Assembly (NCBI RefSeq): GCF_022458895.1 | Contig: NZ_JAINFL010000012.1 | Location: 62,001 to 126,000 of the forward strand | DNA from: Roseihalotalea indica | GTDB taxonomy: Bacteria; Bacteroidota; Bacteroidia; Cytophagales; Cyclobacteriaceae | Direction of reading: 5' to 3' | Length of the DNA: 64,000 nt | Shown: positions 36,066-45,086 of the stretch, piece by piece | How positions within the stretch are numbered: position 1 is the first letter of the stretch | Layout: the number at the start of each line of letters is the position of its first letter | The notes under the pieces: generated by a model | What the model saw: only the letters and a program-made list of their open reading frames with translations | Databases searched by the model: none | Told to the model about the DNA's origin: nothing | Made by a program: the position numbers and the translations under genes

Positions 36066-37331
36066 ATGAGAGGATGTATGAGCAATTTCGTTCGTACCGT
36101 ATGTTTGATCATCGGACTTTCACTCACGATTTCTCCCGTCATGGCCCAGGTATTTCACCGAGGGTTTCACATGACAAATAATCGCACCAAGCGAGTATCA
36201 ATTCCTTTTGAGTTGCAGAGCAACCTGGTTATTATTCCGGTGCGAATAAATGATGGTGAAGAATTAAAGTTTATCCTGGATACCGGAGTACGTACCGCCA
36301 TTTTAACGAGTGGTTTGTATGTAGAAGGGGTGCCTGACGTTAATGATCGCATGATCAGCCTGATGGGTGCGGGCAATGAAGGGGAAGTGAGCGCTTACGT
36401 AAGCAATGGTATTTCATTCGACTTACCGGAGGGGGTAGCTGCGGAAGGAAATGCCATGCTGGTGCTGAAAGAAGATTACCTTCGGCTGGATAGTTATCTG
36501 GGCACCCGGGTGCATGGCATTTTGGGTTACGAAATTTTTAGCCGCTTTGTGGTAGAGATCGACTACATGAGGCAGCAGATAGTATTGCACAAACCCGAGT
36601 ATTTCAGACCTCGCCGCCGGTTTACGAAAATCCCCATCTCTATAGAAGATACCAAGCCCTACATTGATGGGGTAAAGCTGTCAGTCAATGATTCTACTAA
36701 GGTGGATGTAAAACTGATGATTGATACCGGTGCCAGCCACTCACTCATGCTTAATACCGCTAGTAATGATTCTATTACCGTCCCCGACCCTCACCTCTCC
36801 GGTTATTTAGGTCGAGGCCTGAGTGGTGATATCTTTGGGCATATGGCTCGAGTATCAGAATTATCCATCAAAGAGTTTACATTGAATGGTGTAATCTCAT
36901 CCTTTCCGGAAGAAGGAGAGTTTTTGCAGGTGGCCCACTCCCGGGCTGAGCACAATGGCAATATTGGTGGATCGGTGCTAAAGCGTTTTCGGGTAATCTT
37001 TGATTATGCCAATGAAACTATGTACCTCCACAAGAATCGCTACTACCGCAAACCCTTTGACTATAACATGAGCGGTATGGAGTTGATTGCAGTAGGGCCT
37101 TTGCTGGAAACGTTTCTGGTCAGTAAAGTAATCAAAAACTCTCCGGCTCAGGAAGCGGGCATTCAGGAAGGCGATATGGTTATCTCAGTGAATGGCCTTC
37201 GGTTTCCTGAGTTAAACCTGGGGTTGTTTAGCACTATAATGAGCCGTCGGCCGGGCAAGCGGGTTCGCATGAAAATATACCGGAATGGTATCATGTTTAA
37301 GAAAAAATTCCGCCTGGAACGTATTTTATAA
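36066..37331 (+). CDS. Exported retropepsin-like aspartic protease with two DTG lobes and PDZ domain
   Basis: A 421-residue protein with a signal peptide ending ISPVMAQ. Two catalytic-type motifs are present in one chain: ILDTGVRTAIL (Asp72) and MIDTGASHSLML (Asp220). Each is followed by a beta-rich lobe ending in a hydrophobic GxxG-like strand (VHGILGYEIF and IGGSVLKRF), so the two lobes may form an intramolecular active site as in pepsin. The C-terminal ~85 residues are a PDZ domain (VIKNSPAQEAGIQEGDMVIS). A start at 36078 is also possible. Likely periplasmic; substrate unknown. Confidence 0.88.
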   Translation: MRGCMSNFVRTVCLIIGLSLTISPVMAQVFHRGFHMTNNRTKRVSIPFELQSNLVIIPVRINDGEELKFILDTGVRTAILTSGLYVEGVPDVNDRMISLMGAGNEGEVSAYVSNGISFDLPEGVAAEGNAMLVLKEDYLRLDSYLGTRVHGILGYEIFSRFVVEIDYMRQQIVLHKPEYFRPRRRFTKIPISIEDTKPYIDGVKLSVNDSTKVDVKLMIDTGASHSLMLNTASNDSITVPDPHLSGYLGRGLSGDIFGHMARVSELSIKEFTLNGVISSFPEEGEFLQVAHSRAEHNGNIGGSVLKRFRVIFDYANETMYLHKNRYYRKPFDYNMSGMELIAVGPLLETFLVSKVIKNSPAQEAGIQEGDMVISVNGLRFPELNLGLFSTIMSRRPGKRVRMKIYRNGIMFKKKFRLERIL

Positions 37332-37527
37332 ATACTTTTTTAGATCCTATAGCTACTATTGCTGGCCAGCATTATCAAGCTAAATTTATCTGTTAAGCAA
37401 AGCGGTGGGGGAATGAACTTCTTCTAGTAAAACAGTCGTTTTTAAAGGGCGGGTACTTTTTTGATTTCTAGAAGTCACTTCGTATATATACAGAAAACAA
37501 ACCCGATAAAACCACGTTCTCGAGGAT

Positions 37528-38634
37528 ATGATAGGCTACCGATTTACTGAATACACTCCTGACCCTCAGCAAGAAGGACAGAGCACGTTTGATCAATTGC
37601 TCAAGATTTTCATGGAACTGATGGTGGTTACTTCCGGCGACGTTTCCGAAACGTTACAGTGGATGACCAGCCTGGATAACCAGTATGGTATTACCAATGA
37701 AGATTATGGAATGGGCGATTTTATCCAGGATTTGAAGGATAAAGGATACATTACCGATGAAAACCCGAAAGGAGAGTTTGAGATTACCGCCAAAACCGAG
37801 CGCAACATAAGAAAAAGTGCGTTAGAAGAGATTTTTGGCAAATTGAAAAAATCAGGACAGGGCGACCATAAAACCCCCTATAGCGGGTTGGGCGACGAAC
37901 CCAGCACTGACCGGCGCGATTACCAGTTTGGCGATACGCTGGAGCAAATTGCTATGACCGATTCTATCCGCAATGCGCAGATCAATCATGGCATTGGCGA
38001 TTTTACACTGACTGAAGGAGATCTGGAGGTTAATGATACCGAGTACAAAACGCAGACCTCCACCGTGCTGATGATTGACATTTCGCACTCCATGATTCTA
38101 TACGGTGAAGACCGGATCACGCCTGCCAAGAAAGTGGCGATGGCCCTGGCCGAACTGATTACCACAAAGTACCGGAAGGATACACTGGATATCATTGTGT
38201 TTGGAAATGACGCCTGGCAAATTAAGATCAAGGATTTACCTTATTTGCAGGTGGGGCCTTACCACACAAATACTGTAGCTGGGCTAGAACTGTCTATGGA
38301 CATTTTGCGGCGCCGGAAGACCCAGAACAAGCAAATCTTCATGATTACTGATGGAAAGCCTACTTGCTTGAAGCAGGGTATTAAATACTATAAAAACAGC
38401 TTTGGGCTGGATAGCAAAATATTAAACAAAACCTTAAACCTGGGAGCGCAGTGCCGTCGTTTAGGTATCCCCGTAACCACTTTTATGATTGCTTCAGATC
38501 CTTACCTGAAACAGTTTGTTCAGAAATTTACCCAGGTAAATAATGGAAATGCTTACTACAGCAGTCTGAAAGGGTTAGGGCATCTTATCTTTGAAGATTA
38601 TCGTCGCAACCGTCGTAAAAACTTCAAACAATAA
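37528..38634 (+). CDS. VWA-domain protein (magnesium-chelatase D-like partner)
   Basis: A 368-residue cytosolic protein. The N-terminal ~180 residues are charged and helical; the C-terminal von Willebrand A domain has a complete MIDAS motif DISHS (Asp184, Ser186, Ser188), a later TNTVAGLEL Thr and ITDGKPT. A GAGGA ribosome site precedes the ATG. The AAA+ gene begins 164 nt downstream in the same direction. This VWA plus MoxR/BchI-type AAA+ arrangement is well known and probably forms a metal-dependent remodelling complex. The client is unknown. Confidence 0.85.
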   Translation: MIGYRFTEYTPDPQQEGQSTFDQLLKIFMELMVVTSGDVSETLQWMTSLDNQYGITNEDYGMGDFIQDLKDKGYITDENPKGEFEITAKTERNIRKSALEEIFGKLKKSGQGDHKTPYSGLGDEPSTDRRDYQFGDTLEQIAMTDSIRNAQINHGIGDFTLTEGDLEVNDTEYKTQTSTVLMIDISHSMILYGEDRITPAKKVAMALAELITTKYRKDTLDIIVFGNDAWQIKIKDLPYLQVGPYHTNTVAGLELSMDILRRRKTQNKQIFMITDGKPTCLKQGIKYYKNSFGLDSKILNKTLNLGAQCRRLGIPVTTFMIASDPYLKQFVQKFTQVNNGNAYYSSLKGLGHLIFEDYRRNRRKNFKQ

Positions 38635-38798
38635 CGAGCACAATCGTTTTATTAATACCTGTTGGTTGATGACACTGTATGCTGAATTGCATTCTGAGGC
38701 TGAAACAAACATCCTGGCCAGACGATTATTAATTCAATCATTTACTTTTGCGCCGTGAAGACCGTCCCACGGTTGCTAACTCATTTCTTTTACGCTGC

Positions 38799-40307
38799 AT
38801 GAAATATCAAGATATACCCTCCGAAAAACTGGTAAAAATTCAAACACTAGGCGAGTTAAAAGCCAGTGGTTACCAGCCTAAATCAGTGAAGCAAGAATTA
38901 CGGGATAATCTCATCCAGAGGCTTCAGCGCCGGGAAACGGTGTTTGAAGGCATTTGGGGTTACGAGGAATCGGTAATTCCTGACACTGAACGGGCCCTCC
39001 TGTCAATGCATAATATCATTTTTCTTGGGCTACGTGGTCAGGCGAAGACCAAAATGGCTCGGATGATGGTTGATCTGATGGATGAATATATTCCGGTGAT
39101 TAAGGATAGTGAACTGAGTGACGACCCGCTGCAACCTTTATCATACTATGGAAAAACCATGGTGAAAGAGCACGGCGACCAAACCCCTATAGACTGGGTG
39201 CATCGCTCAGAGCGTTATACTGAGAAACTGGCCACTCCCGATGTATCGGTAGCCGACCTGATCGGTGATACTGACCCTATTAAAGCGGCTTCCCTGAAGT
39301 TACCGTACTCTGACGAACGGGTAATCCACTATGGTTTAGTACCTCGCTCGCACCGAGGTATTTTTGTGATCAATGAGTTGCCCGATTTACAAGCCAGAAT
39401 TCAGGTTGCCCTATTTAATATTTTGCAGGAAGGAGATATTCAGATCCGGGGTTTCCGGGTACGTCTGCCGCTCGATATACAATTCGTTTTCACGGCTAAC
39501 CCTGAAGACTATACCAACCGGGGAAGCATTGTAACTCCGCTAAAAGACCGAATTGACAGCCAGATTATGACGCACTACCCGCGTTCTATTGAAATTGGCC
39601 GTAAGATTACCGAGCAGGAAGCGCATGTAAAAGAGCCTCAGAAGAAAATTGCGCTCACCGAACTGGCAAAAGACTTAGTGGAACAGATTGCCTTCGAAGC
39701 TCGCGATAGTGAATACGTAGACGAAAAAAGTGGCGTATCAGCACGTTTGACCATTTCGGCTTACGAAAATTTGCTTAGCTCCGCTGAGCGCCGGGTGCTG
39801 ATCAATGGTGAAAAGCAAACCGTAATCCGAGTATCTGATTTTATCGGGGTGATTCCATCTATTACCGGAAAGGTAGAGTTGGTTTACGAAGGTGAGCAGG
39901 AAGGCCCAGGCATTGTAGCACATAACTTAGTGGGAAAAGCTATTCGCACCCAGTTTATTGACTATTTCCCAAATCCGGAAGATAAGCGCAAGCAGAAAGA
40001 GCGAAACCCCTACCGGAAGATCGTAAACTGGTTTGGTGAAGGTAACGAAATAGATATTCTTAATGATCTAAGTAATAGCGAGTACAAAAAGCTGTTGAAG
40101 GGTGTTCCTGGTCTGGAAGAGCTGGTGAATGAATATCATAAAGGATTGAGCGATGATGAGAAGCTGTTCATGATGGAGTTTGCCTTACACGGTCTGGCCG
40201 AGTACAGCCAGGTTAGCAAAAAGCAACTTACTGCCGGCACACAGTTTAAAGATTTGCTAAGTAGTATGTTTTCCATGTCGGATTACGACGAGGATGACGA
40301 AGACTAA
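38799..40307 (+). CDS. AAA+ ATPase, magnesium-chelatase I-like
   Basis: A 502-residue ATPase. The Walker A variant is GLRGQAKT (residues 77-84; the usual second G of GxGK is Ala), Walker B is GIFVINELPDL, and sensor 1 is VFTANPEDYTNRG. PLKDRIDSQIMTHYPRSIE follows as in BchI/MoxR proteins. A ~150-residue C-terminal extension ends in an acidic tail (SDYDEDDED). The ATG at 38799 was preferred to a GTG at 38748. Together with the VWA gene it would drive ATP-dependent assembly or metal-cofactor insertion; no tetrapyrrole genes are nearby, so chelatase function is doubtful. Confidence 0.85.
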   Translation: MKYQDIPSEKLVKIQTLGELKASGYQPKSVKQELRDNLIQRLQRRETVFEGIWGYEESVIPDTERALLSMHNIIFLGLRGQAKTKMARMMVDLMDEYIPVIKDSELSDDPLQPLSYYGKTMVKEHGDQTPIDWVHRSERYTEKLATPDVSVADLIGDTDPIKAASLKLPYSDERVIHYGLVPRSHRGIFVINELPDLQARIQVALFNILQEGDIQIRGFRVRLPLDIQFVFTANPEDYTNRGSIVTPLKDRIDSQIMTHYPRSIEIGRKITEQEAHVKEPQKKIALTELAKDLVEQIAFEARDSEYVDEKSGVSARLTISAYENLLSSAERRVLINGEKQTVIRVSDFIGVIPSITGKVELVYEGEQEGPGIVAHNLVGKAIRTQFIDYFPNPEDKRKQKERNPYRKIVNWFGEGNEIDILNDLSNSEYKKLLKGVPGLEELVNEYHKGLSDDEKLFMMEFALHGLAEYSQVSKKQLTAGTQFKDLLSSMFSMSDYDEDDED

Positions 40308-40322
40308 AATAACGGTAGGCTG

Positions 40323-40402
40323 TTGGCAGTAAGCAGTTGAAACAATACCTGTATTGTTGCTGCTGGCCGTTTTACTGTCTGCCAACTGCTTATTGCCAAC
40401 TG
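40323..40402. repeat. Inverted heptad-period repeat element with nested hairpin (copy F)
   Basis: Outer arms 40322-40339 and 40383-40400 pair over 18 bp with a single G-T. In register: TTGGCAG, TAAGCAG, TTGAAAC, then CTGTCTG, CCAACTG, CTTATTG, CCAACTG. A perfect inner hairpin AACAATA-CCTG-TATTGTT lies at 40341-40358. It sits between the AAA+ gene and the AlbA-domain gene, both on the plus strand. Confidence 0.65.
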
Positions 40403-40410
40403 ATACAAAG

Positions 40411-41139
40411 ATGTCATTGCAGGAAATTCGGACGTTAGTAGGGCAGGGCGAAGGAGAGAATATTGAGTTTAAACGTAAAGTCGCCCATCCTGATAAGATC
40501 GTACGGGAGATCGTCGCCTTTGCCAACACCAGTGGGGGACATTTGCTTATTGGCGTAGATGATGATGGGAGCATTCCGGGAATCAAGTTTGCCGAAGAAG
40601 AAATCTTTGCGCTGGAGCGAGCTATTGAGCGATGGTGCCGTCCTAAAATAGAGTACCACTACCAGGTCATTCCCCTAAATCAGAAACGGGCAGTGGTACA
40701 TTATGTCATTCAGGAAAGTACCCATAAACCACATCTGGTACTTAGCGGTGCTCAATCATCTTCGGATAACGGTATTTCTCATACGCCAAATCAGGGACAG
40801 TCACCTTCAAAGGTAGCGGGCATCCAGAAACAAAAAATGCGCAAAGGTACCGCCTACGTGCGTCATCAGGACAAAAGCCTTCAAGCCAGTGCGGAAGTAT
40901 GGCAAATCTTAAAACAGGGGCGTCGTGCCCGGGACATTCAGTTCTCTTACGGGGAAAAAGAACGGTTACTGATGCAGCACCTGGAGCAGCATCAGAAAAT
41001 CACATTACGTGAGTTCTCTTCTGTAGCTAAACTTCCCCGACGGATTGCCTCTCGTACCCTGGTGCGACTGGTGCTGGCCAGTGTACTGAAAGTCATTCCG
41101 AAAGAAAAAGAAGACGTGTTCATTCTCAACTTTTCCTGA
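40411..41139 (+). CDS. AlbA_2/Schlafen-like DNA-binding domain protein
   Basis: A 242-residue protein. The N-terminal ~110 residues match the AlbA_2 (Schlafen) domain: GEGENIEFKRKVAHPDKIV, EIVAFANTSGGHLLIGVDDDG and IPGIKFAEEEIFALE. A short linker follows, then GTAYVRHQDKSLQASAEV and a C-terminal winged-helix-like part (LLMQHLEQHQKITLREFSSV, ASRTLVRLVLASVLKVI). The start at 40411 was chosen since the upstream frame reads through the repeat element. Family members act as DNA/RNA-binding regulators or nucleases; the acidic residues alone do not decide. It may be regulatory. Confidence 0.82.
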   Translation: MSLQEIRTLVGQGEGENIEFKRKVAHPDKIVREIVAFANTSGGHLLIGVDDDGSIPGIKFAEEEIFALERAIERWCRPKIEYHYQVIPLNQKRAVVHYVIQESTHKPHLVLSGAQSSSDNGISHTPNQGQSPSKVAGIQKQKMRKGTAYVRHQDKSLQASAEVWQILKQGRRARDIQFSYGEKERLLMQHLEQHQKITLREFSSVAKLPRRIASRTLVRLVLASVLKVIPKEKEDVFILNFS

Positions 41140-41225
41140 ATTATTCTTTAACTTATTGCCCTCCAATAAATAAGGTAGAATTCTGCGTAGCGAAGCATTC
41201 ATGGGCAGACATTAGCTTGAATTTT

Positions 41226-42584
41226 ATGACACGAAGTAAGAAGAACGCCACAAACTCTAGTAACGCAAAAAAAATCTTTGTACTTGATACTTCCGTTATT
41301 CTGTATTCGCATGATGCGATTATGAATTTTGAAGAGCACGATGTAGGGATTCCTATTACTGTGCTGGAAGAGTTGGATCAGTTTAAGAAAGGGAGTGATA
41401 CCCGTAACTTTGAAGCCCGGGAGTTTATCCGTATGCTGGATTCTCTTTCTGCCGAGCACACACTACAAGATTGGATTCCTCTAAATGGAAAATCAAAGGG
41501 TAGCTTTAAAGTGGTGCTAAGCAATGAAAGTCAGGTAGATGCCGAACAGATCTTTGATGAGCGTAAGCCTGATCATAAGATTCTGAATGCCGCACTCACT
41601 CTTCGGGAGGCTTATCCGGACCGTAAGATCATTTTGGTAACAAAGGATATCAACCTCCGGTTGAAGGCTAAATCGTTGAATTTGGTAGCGCAAGATTACG
41701 AAACGGGTAAGGTAAAGCATGTAGATGACCTGGACCGAGGTACTACCGTGCTGGAGCGTGTAAATAGTCAGAAAATTTCAGATATGTACCGGGATGGCTT
41801 TTGTGAAGTAGAAGATATCCGGGGGTTGAAAAACGTAAAGCCCAATCAGTACTATATCTTGAAGAGTTCTAAGAACTCAGCCCTGAGCTATTATAATCCG
41901 GAAACGGAGAAGATGGAGAAAGTTGATAAGCGAACGGCTTATGGCATTCGCCCCAAAAATGCTGAACAAACCTTCGCCCTGCATGCCATTATGAACCCAA
42001 ATGTACGGCTGGTTACTATTCAGGGAGTGGCCGGTACCGGAAAAACACTCTTGGCCCTTGCTGGTGCCCTAGAGCAAAGACGAGAGTTTAAGCAGGTGTA
42101 TCTGGCGCGTCCTATTGTTCCGTTGAGTAACAAAGATATTGGCTATCTGCCGGGAGATATTAAATCGAAGCTCAACCCTTATATGGAGCCGCTGTGGGAT
42201 AACCTCAAGTTTATCCAGAACCAGTTTACCGAGAGCGATAAGGATTTTACGCGTATTACCGAAATGGTTAATCAGGAAAAACTGGTGATCACTCCTTTGG
42301 CATATATTCGGGGGCGCAGCTTATCCAATATCTTCTTTATCGTAGACGAAGCTCAGAACCTAACCCCTCACGAAGTAAAGACGATTATTACTCGCGCCGG
42401 AGAGAACTGTAAAATCGTGTTTACTGGTGATATCTACCAGATTGATACCCCTTACCTCGATTCTCAAAGTAACGGGCTTTCTTACCTGATTGACCGGGTA
42501 GCCCAGCACCCGCTCTACGCTCACGTCACGTTGGTGCGTGGTGAACGGTCTGAATTGGCGAATCTGGCTAACGAACTGTTATAA
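41226..42584 (+). CDS. PIN-PhoH family protein (PhoH2 type)
   Basis: A 452-residue protein joining an N-terminal PIN nuclease domain (KIFVLDTSVILYSHD, GIPITVLEELD and DHKILNAALTL give the acidic residues) to a C-terminal PhoH ATPase/helicase domain. Walker A is GVAGTGKT (residues 267-274), LARPIVPLSNKDIGYLPGD is the PhoH signature and Walker B is IFFIVDEAQNLT. PhoH2 proteins of this fusion are reported as RNA helicases/RNases. The ATG at 41226 was preferred to the TTG at 41217. A role in RNA turnover is likely. Confidence 0.93.
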   Translation: MTRSKKNATNSSNAKKIFVLDTSVILYSHDAIMNFEEHDVGIPITVLEELDQFKKGSDTRNFEAREFIRMLDSLSAEHTLQDWIPLNGKSKGSFKVVLSNESQVDAEQIFDERKPDHKILNAALTLREAYPDRKIILVTKDINLRLKAKSLNLVAQDYETGKVKHVDDLDRGTTVLERVNSQKISDMYRDGFCEVEDIRGLKNVKPNQYYILKSSKNSALSYYNPETEKMEKVDKRTAYGIRPKNAEQTFALHAIMNPNVRLVTIQGVAGTGKTLLALAGALEQRREFKQVYLARPIVPLSNKDIGYLPGDIKSKLNPYMEPLWDNLKFIQNQFTESDKDFTRITEMVNQEKLVITPLAYIRGRSLSNIFFIVDEAQNLTPHEVKTIITRAGENCKIVFTGDIYQIDTPYLDSQSNGLSYLIDRVAQHPLYAHVTLVRGERSELANLANELL

Positions 42585-42900
42585 CAAAGTTTGATAAGAG
42601 AGTCTTCGCCGTAGACTTCGGAAGTTTTGGGCAATGATAGATCTTTTTGTCCTTAATCTCCTAAACTTCCAAAGGCTCTGATAAGGTTGATGGCAAAACC
42701 CCTAAAGAAATTTGTTCCGCGCTTATTTTTTGCAGCCAGCCAGCGCCTCGAAGTCTGAGTGGAGAGCGATTATATATCGGAAATAGCTCCAAAACTTTTC
42801 CTCAATACCGCAGTTTTAAAGAGGAGCTGTAGGGTGGATTCTATTGAAAGAAGAAAATCATGCTGCGCTCGGAATTTTTTCATTTTCAACACACATTACT
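42585..42900 (+). other. Intergenic region with a hairpin
   Basis: 316 bp with one structure: arms CTTCGGAAGTTT (42616-42627) and AAACTTCCAAAG (42663-42674) are complementary over 12 bp with one mismatch and a 35-nt loop, placed to end phoH transcription. An open frame at 42759 has no family look and was rejected. The PRC-barrel promoter should lie here. Confidence 0.4.
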
Positions 42901-43401
42901 ATGATTCCGAAATTCTTATCTATCAAAGATCATATACTTGATAAAACTGTTCATGACACCGCCGAAGAAAAAGTAGGGGTAATCCAGGATGTATTTATCA
43001 ACCCTGATACCAATAAGCCGGTATTTGTTTTTCTGTCAGAGGGTGGATTTTTAGGGTTGGGCAGCGATACCTATGCTTTACCCTGGCCCATGCTGGAGTT
43101 CAATACCAATTCGGGAGCTATTTTGCTACAGGTGCGGCGAGATAAGCTCACCAAAGCTCCAAAGGTGGACATGGAAAAGCTAAAGAATTATGATCGCAAA
43201 GAGGTAGAGCAACTGTTTGATTATTATGGCTATCGGGATTTTCTAGCGAAAGGAGATGTGCATCAGGAAGATTATCAGGCTGAACGAAACACCAATCATC
43301 CTCATGAAGGATACGAGGGGGCAGCCAAGATAACCGGAGAAGGCCCCGAAAGCCAACCGGCAGATGAGATGGACTATGATAAAATGAAAGGACTAAAGTA
43401 G
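42901..43401 (+). CDS. PRC-barrel domain protein
   Basis: A 166-residue cytosolic protein. Residues 1-85 fit a PRC-barrel beta-domain (KFLSIKDHILDKTVHDTAEE, VGVIQDVFINPDTNKPVFVF), with YALPWPMLEFN as the second half. The C-terminal half is acidic and low in structure (NHPHEGYEGAAKITGEGPES). PRC-barrels occur in photosynthetic H subunits, RimM and stress proteins, so no specific function follows. The ATG at 42901 was chosen. It is convergent with rplS, separated by a strong hairpin. Confidence 0.78.
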   Translation: MIPKFLSIKDHILDKTVHDTAEEKVGVIQDVFINPDTNKPVFVFLSEGGFLGLGSDTYALPWPMLEFNTNSGAILLQVRRDKLTKAPKVDMEKLKNYDRKEVEQLFDYYGYRDFLAKGDVHQEDYQAERNTNHPHEGYEGAAKITGEGPESQPADEMDYDKMKGLK

Positions 43402-43433
43402 ACGTACTTCATTTTGGATAGCCAAACAAAAAG

Positions 43434-43460
43434 AAAAGCGATGGAGACTCCATCGCTTTT
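43434..43460. terminator. Bidirectional terminator between PRC-barrel gene and rplS
   Basis: A perfect 12-bp stem (43434-43445 with 43449-43460; core AGCGATGGA/TCCATCGCT) with a 3-nt loop, with A-runs on the left and T-runs on the right. It lies between convergent genes and can serve both. Confidence 0.9.
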
Positions 43461-43481
43461 CTTTTGTGATAACGTGTATTG

Positions 43482-43850
43482 TTATTTTGAAGAATGCTGA
43501 CGTCTTTCTTTGATACGCGCCGCTTTCCCTTGGCGTCCTCGTAGGTAGTACAAACGAGCTCGTCTTACTTTACCTCTTCGGACCACCTCAATTTTTTCAA
43601 TGCTGGGAGATAGTAAAGGGAAAATCCGCTCCACTCCCACGCTGTTCGATACTTTCCGCACAGTGAAGGTTTCTCCATTTGAGTTGCCATTCTTACGTTG
43701 AATAACTACCCCCTGGAATTGCTGGATACGCTCCTTATTTCCTTCGGTAATTTTTACGTGTACGTTGATGGTATCTCCTGCCTGAAAGTCAGGGTGTTTG
43801 GCTCGCACTTCCTGCGAGGCCTGTTCCACAAATGCTAGTAGATCGCTCAT
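43482..43850 (-). CDS. rplS: 50S ribosomal protein L19
   Basis: L19 of 122 residues. Landmarks are the [20 protein letters not shown] block, [40 protein letters not shown] and [20 protein letters not shown]. The ATG at 43850 gives the family's length; an upstream ATG at 43880 would add ten residues not seen in L19. trmD and rimM, the usual partners, are absent, so the gene is a single unit here with its own consensus promoter. Confidence 0.96.
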   Translation of the reverse strand: MSDLLAFVEQASQEVRAKHPDFQAGDTINVHVKITEGNKERIQQFQGVVIQRKNGNSNGETFTVRKVSNSVGVERIFPLLSPSIEKIEVVRRGKVRRARLYYLRGRQGKAARIKERRQHSSK

Positions 43851-43890
43851 GATATCGTTAATTGAAAATAGTCTTCCCAAAAAAGGACTG

Positions 43891-43920
43891 CAAATATAGG
43901 AAACGCTTTGAGAGAATCAA
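43891..43920 (-). promoter_or_regulatory. Textbook Bacteroidota promoter of rplS
   Basis: Reading the minus strand, TTG (43918-43920), 19 nt, then TATATTTG (43891-43898) fit the TTG-N19-TAnnTTTG consensus exactly. The -7 box is 41 nt before the rplS ATG. Confidence 0.8.
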
Positions 43921-44040
43921 AGTTCCTTTGCAAGGAAAGTTATTAATAAAAAAGAGAATAGAGATGTAAAACTTTGCATCTCTAACATTAAGAAGGTTGT
44001 TGCTGATCAGCTTCAGTCCTTATGTAATTATAGAGCATAA

Positions 44041-44068
44041 AAAAAGGCTTCCTACTGGAAGCCTTTTT
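44041..44068 (-). terminator. Rho-independent terminator of the lipoprotein gene
   Basis: A perfect 12-bp stem (44041-44052 with 44057-44068; core GGCTTCC/GGAAGCC) with a 4-nt loop and T-run in minus orientation, 17 nt beyond the lipoprotein stop. Confidence 0.9.
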
Positions 44069-44084
44069 ACTAATTATTTACTTA

Positions 44085-45038
44085 CTATTCGTCTACAGCA
44101 ACTTTCACTGTAAGAGAAATGTAATCGTTTGATTCAAATCCAGGTTCAATATCGTCTACTCGGAAGATACCAAATCGAGTTTCGTCGCCTTCGCTAAAGC
44201 TAAAAGCATAAATAGCACCTACAGCAAGTTCATTAATTCTACCTGTCTCATCAGCACTTCCGGCAGTTTCAAACTGGCTGGCGACAACATCACTTCGTGT
44301 AATATCATCAAAGGCTTCTTCCGTTAGAGAAGCTACAGGGCGGAACAGTGTTTCGTTGAGGGTTCCCCAGTTAGCTCCATTAGGACCTAAATTGTACACG
44401 TTTTCGGGATATTCAGCAGGAGAAGCGATAGAAGCCAGCCCTGTGTTACCATAATAGTAGCCAAAGTGAATATCAGCTGAGGCTACATCTGTTCCTGCAA
44501 CTACTTGTTCTACAGAATAAGTCTCTCCGTCAGTAGCGCTAAAGAATGTTTCTGAAGTACGTTCGCCTGGGGCTTGTCCTATCGGCGCAGCAAGCAGTAC
44601 TGCTTCATACACCGTAGCATCTACGGCAATGTCTACAGTAACATCAAAGTTTTCACTATCAATTGTAGTACTGTCAGCATCCTGTAATTCGTATACTACT
44701 GTGAAATCTTCCATTGCATCTTCAGGAACAGTAAAGTTCGTCTGAATAGGATTGGCAGATGTAGCGCTAAGAGGAAGTGAGGATATCACCGCGCTATCGC
44801 CAATATAAGCAATCAAGGAAACACCAGTAGCTCCATCTAAATCATAAGCAACATTAACAGTGATGGCATCGCCAGGTTCTGCAGTTACGCCAGTAGTATC
44901 TACTCCACCCACCTGAAAGCCGCTAAGAGTAGGGTTAGTGATCGGAAGGGGATCTTCACCATCTTCACCGCAACTGGTAAGGAATAAAAAGCCTCCTACT
45001 GTAAAAAGCCATAAAAAAGAATACAATACTTTCTTCAT
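44085..45038 (-). CDS. Lipoprotein of unknown function, beta-rich
   Basis: A 317-residue lipoprotein. The signal ends in the lipobox FLTSC (Cys23), followed by an acidic GEDGEDPLP linker. The mature part is Thr/Asp/Glu-rich with an Ig-like stretch (EPGDAITVNVAYDLDGATG) and later SFSEGDETRFGIFRVDDIEP, which suggests beta-sandwich folds. I do not recognise a family. It has its own strong terminator. It probably sits on the outer membrane. Thioredoxin is 48 nt upstream on the same strand and could be the first gene of a two-gene unit. Confidence 0.7.
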   Translation of the reverse strand: MKKVLYSFLWLFTVGGFLFLTSCGEDGEDPLPITNPTLSGFQVGGVDTTGVTAEPGDAITVNVAYDLDGATGVSLIAYIGDSAVISSLPLSATSANPIQTNFTVPEDAMEDFTVVYELQDADSTTIDSENFDVTVDIAVDATVYEAVLLAAPIGQAPGERTSETFFSATDGETYSVEQVVAGTDVASADIHFGYYYGNTGLASIASPAEYPENVYNLGPNGANWGTLNETLFRPVASLTEEAFDDITRSDVVASQFETAGSADETGRINELAVGAIYAFSFSEGDETRFGIFRVDDIEPGFESNDYISLTVKVAVDE

Positions 45039-45086
45039 AATTGTCTGCGTTTGTTTAATAAAAATAGTTATGTGGTTTGTAAAAAT

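Noticed and set aside
38748..38798. GTG start for the AAA+ protein
   Set aside because: Adds 17 residues without family character; the ATG at 38799 starts the conserved part.
42759..42941. 60-codon open frame before the PRC-barrel gene
   Set aside because: Overlaps the PRC-barrel start in another frame and has no protein-like pattern.
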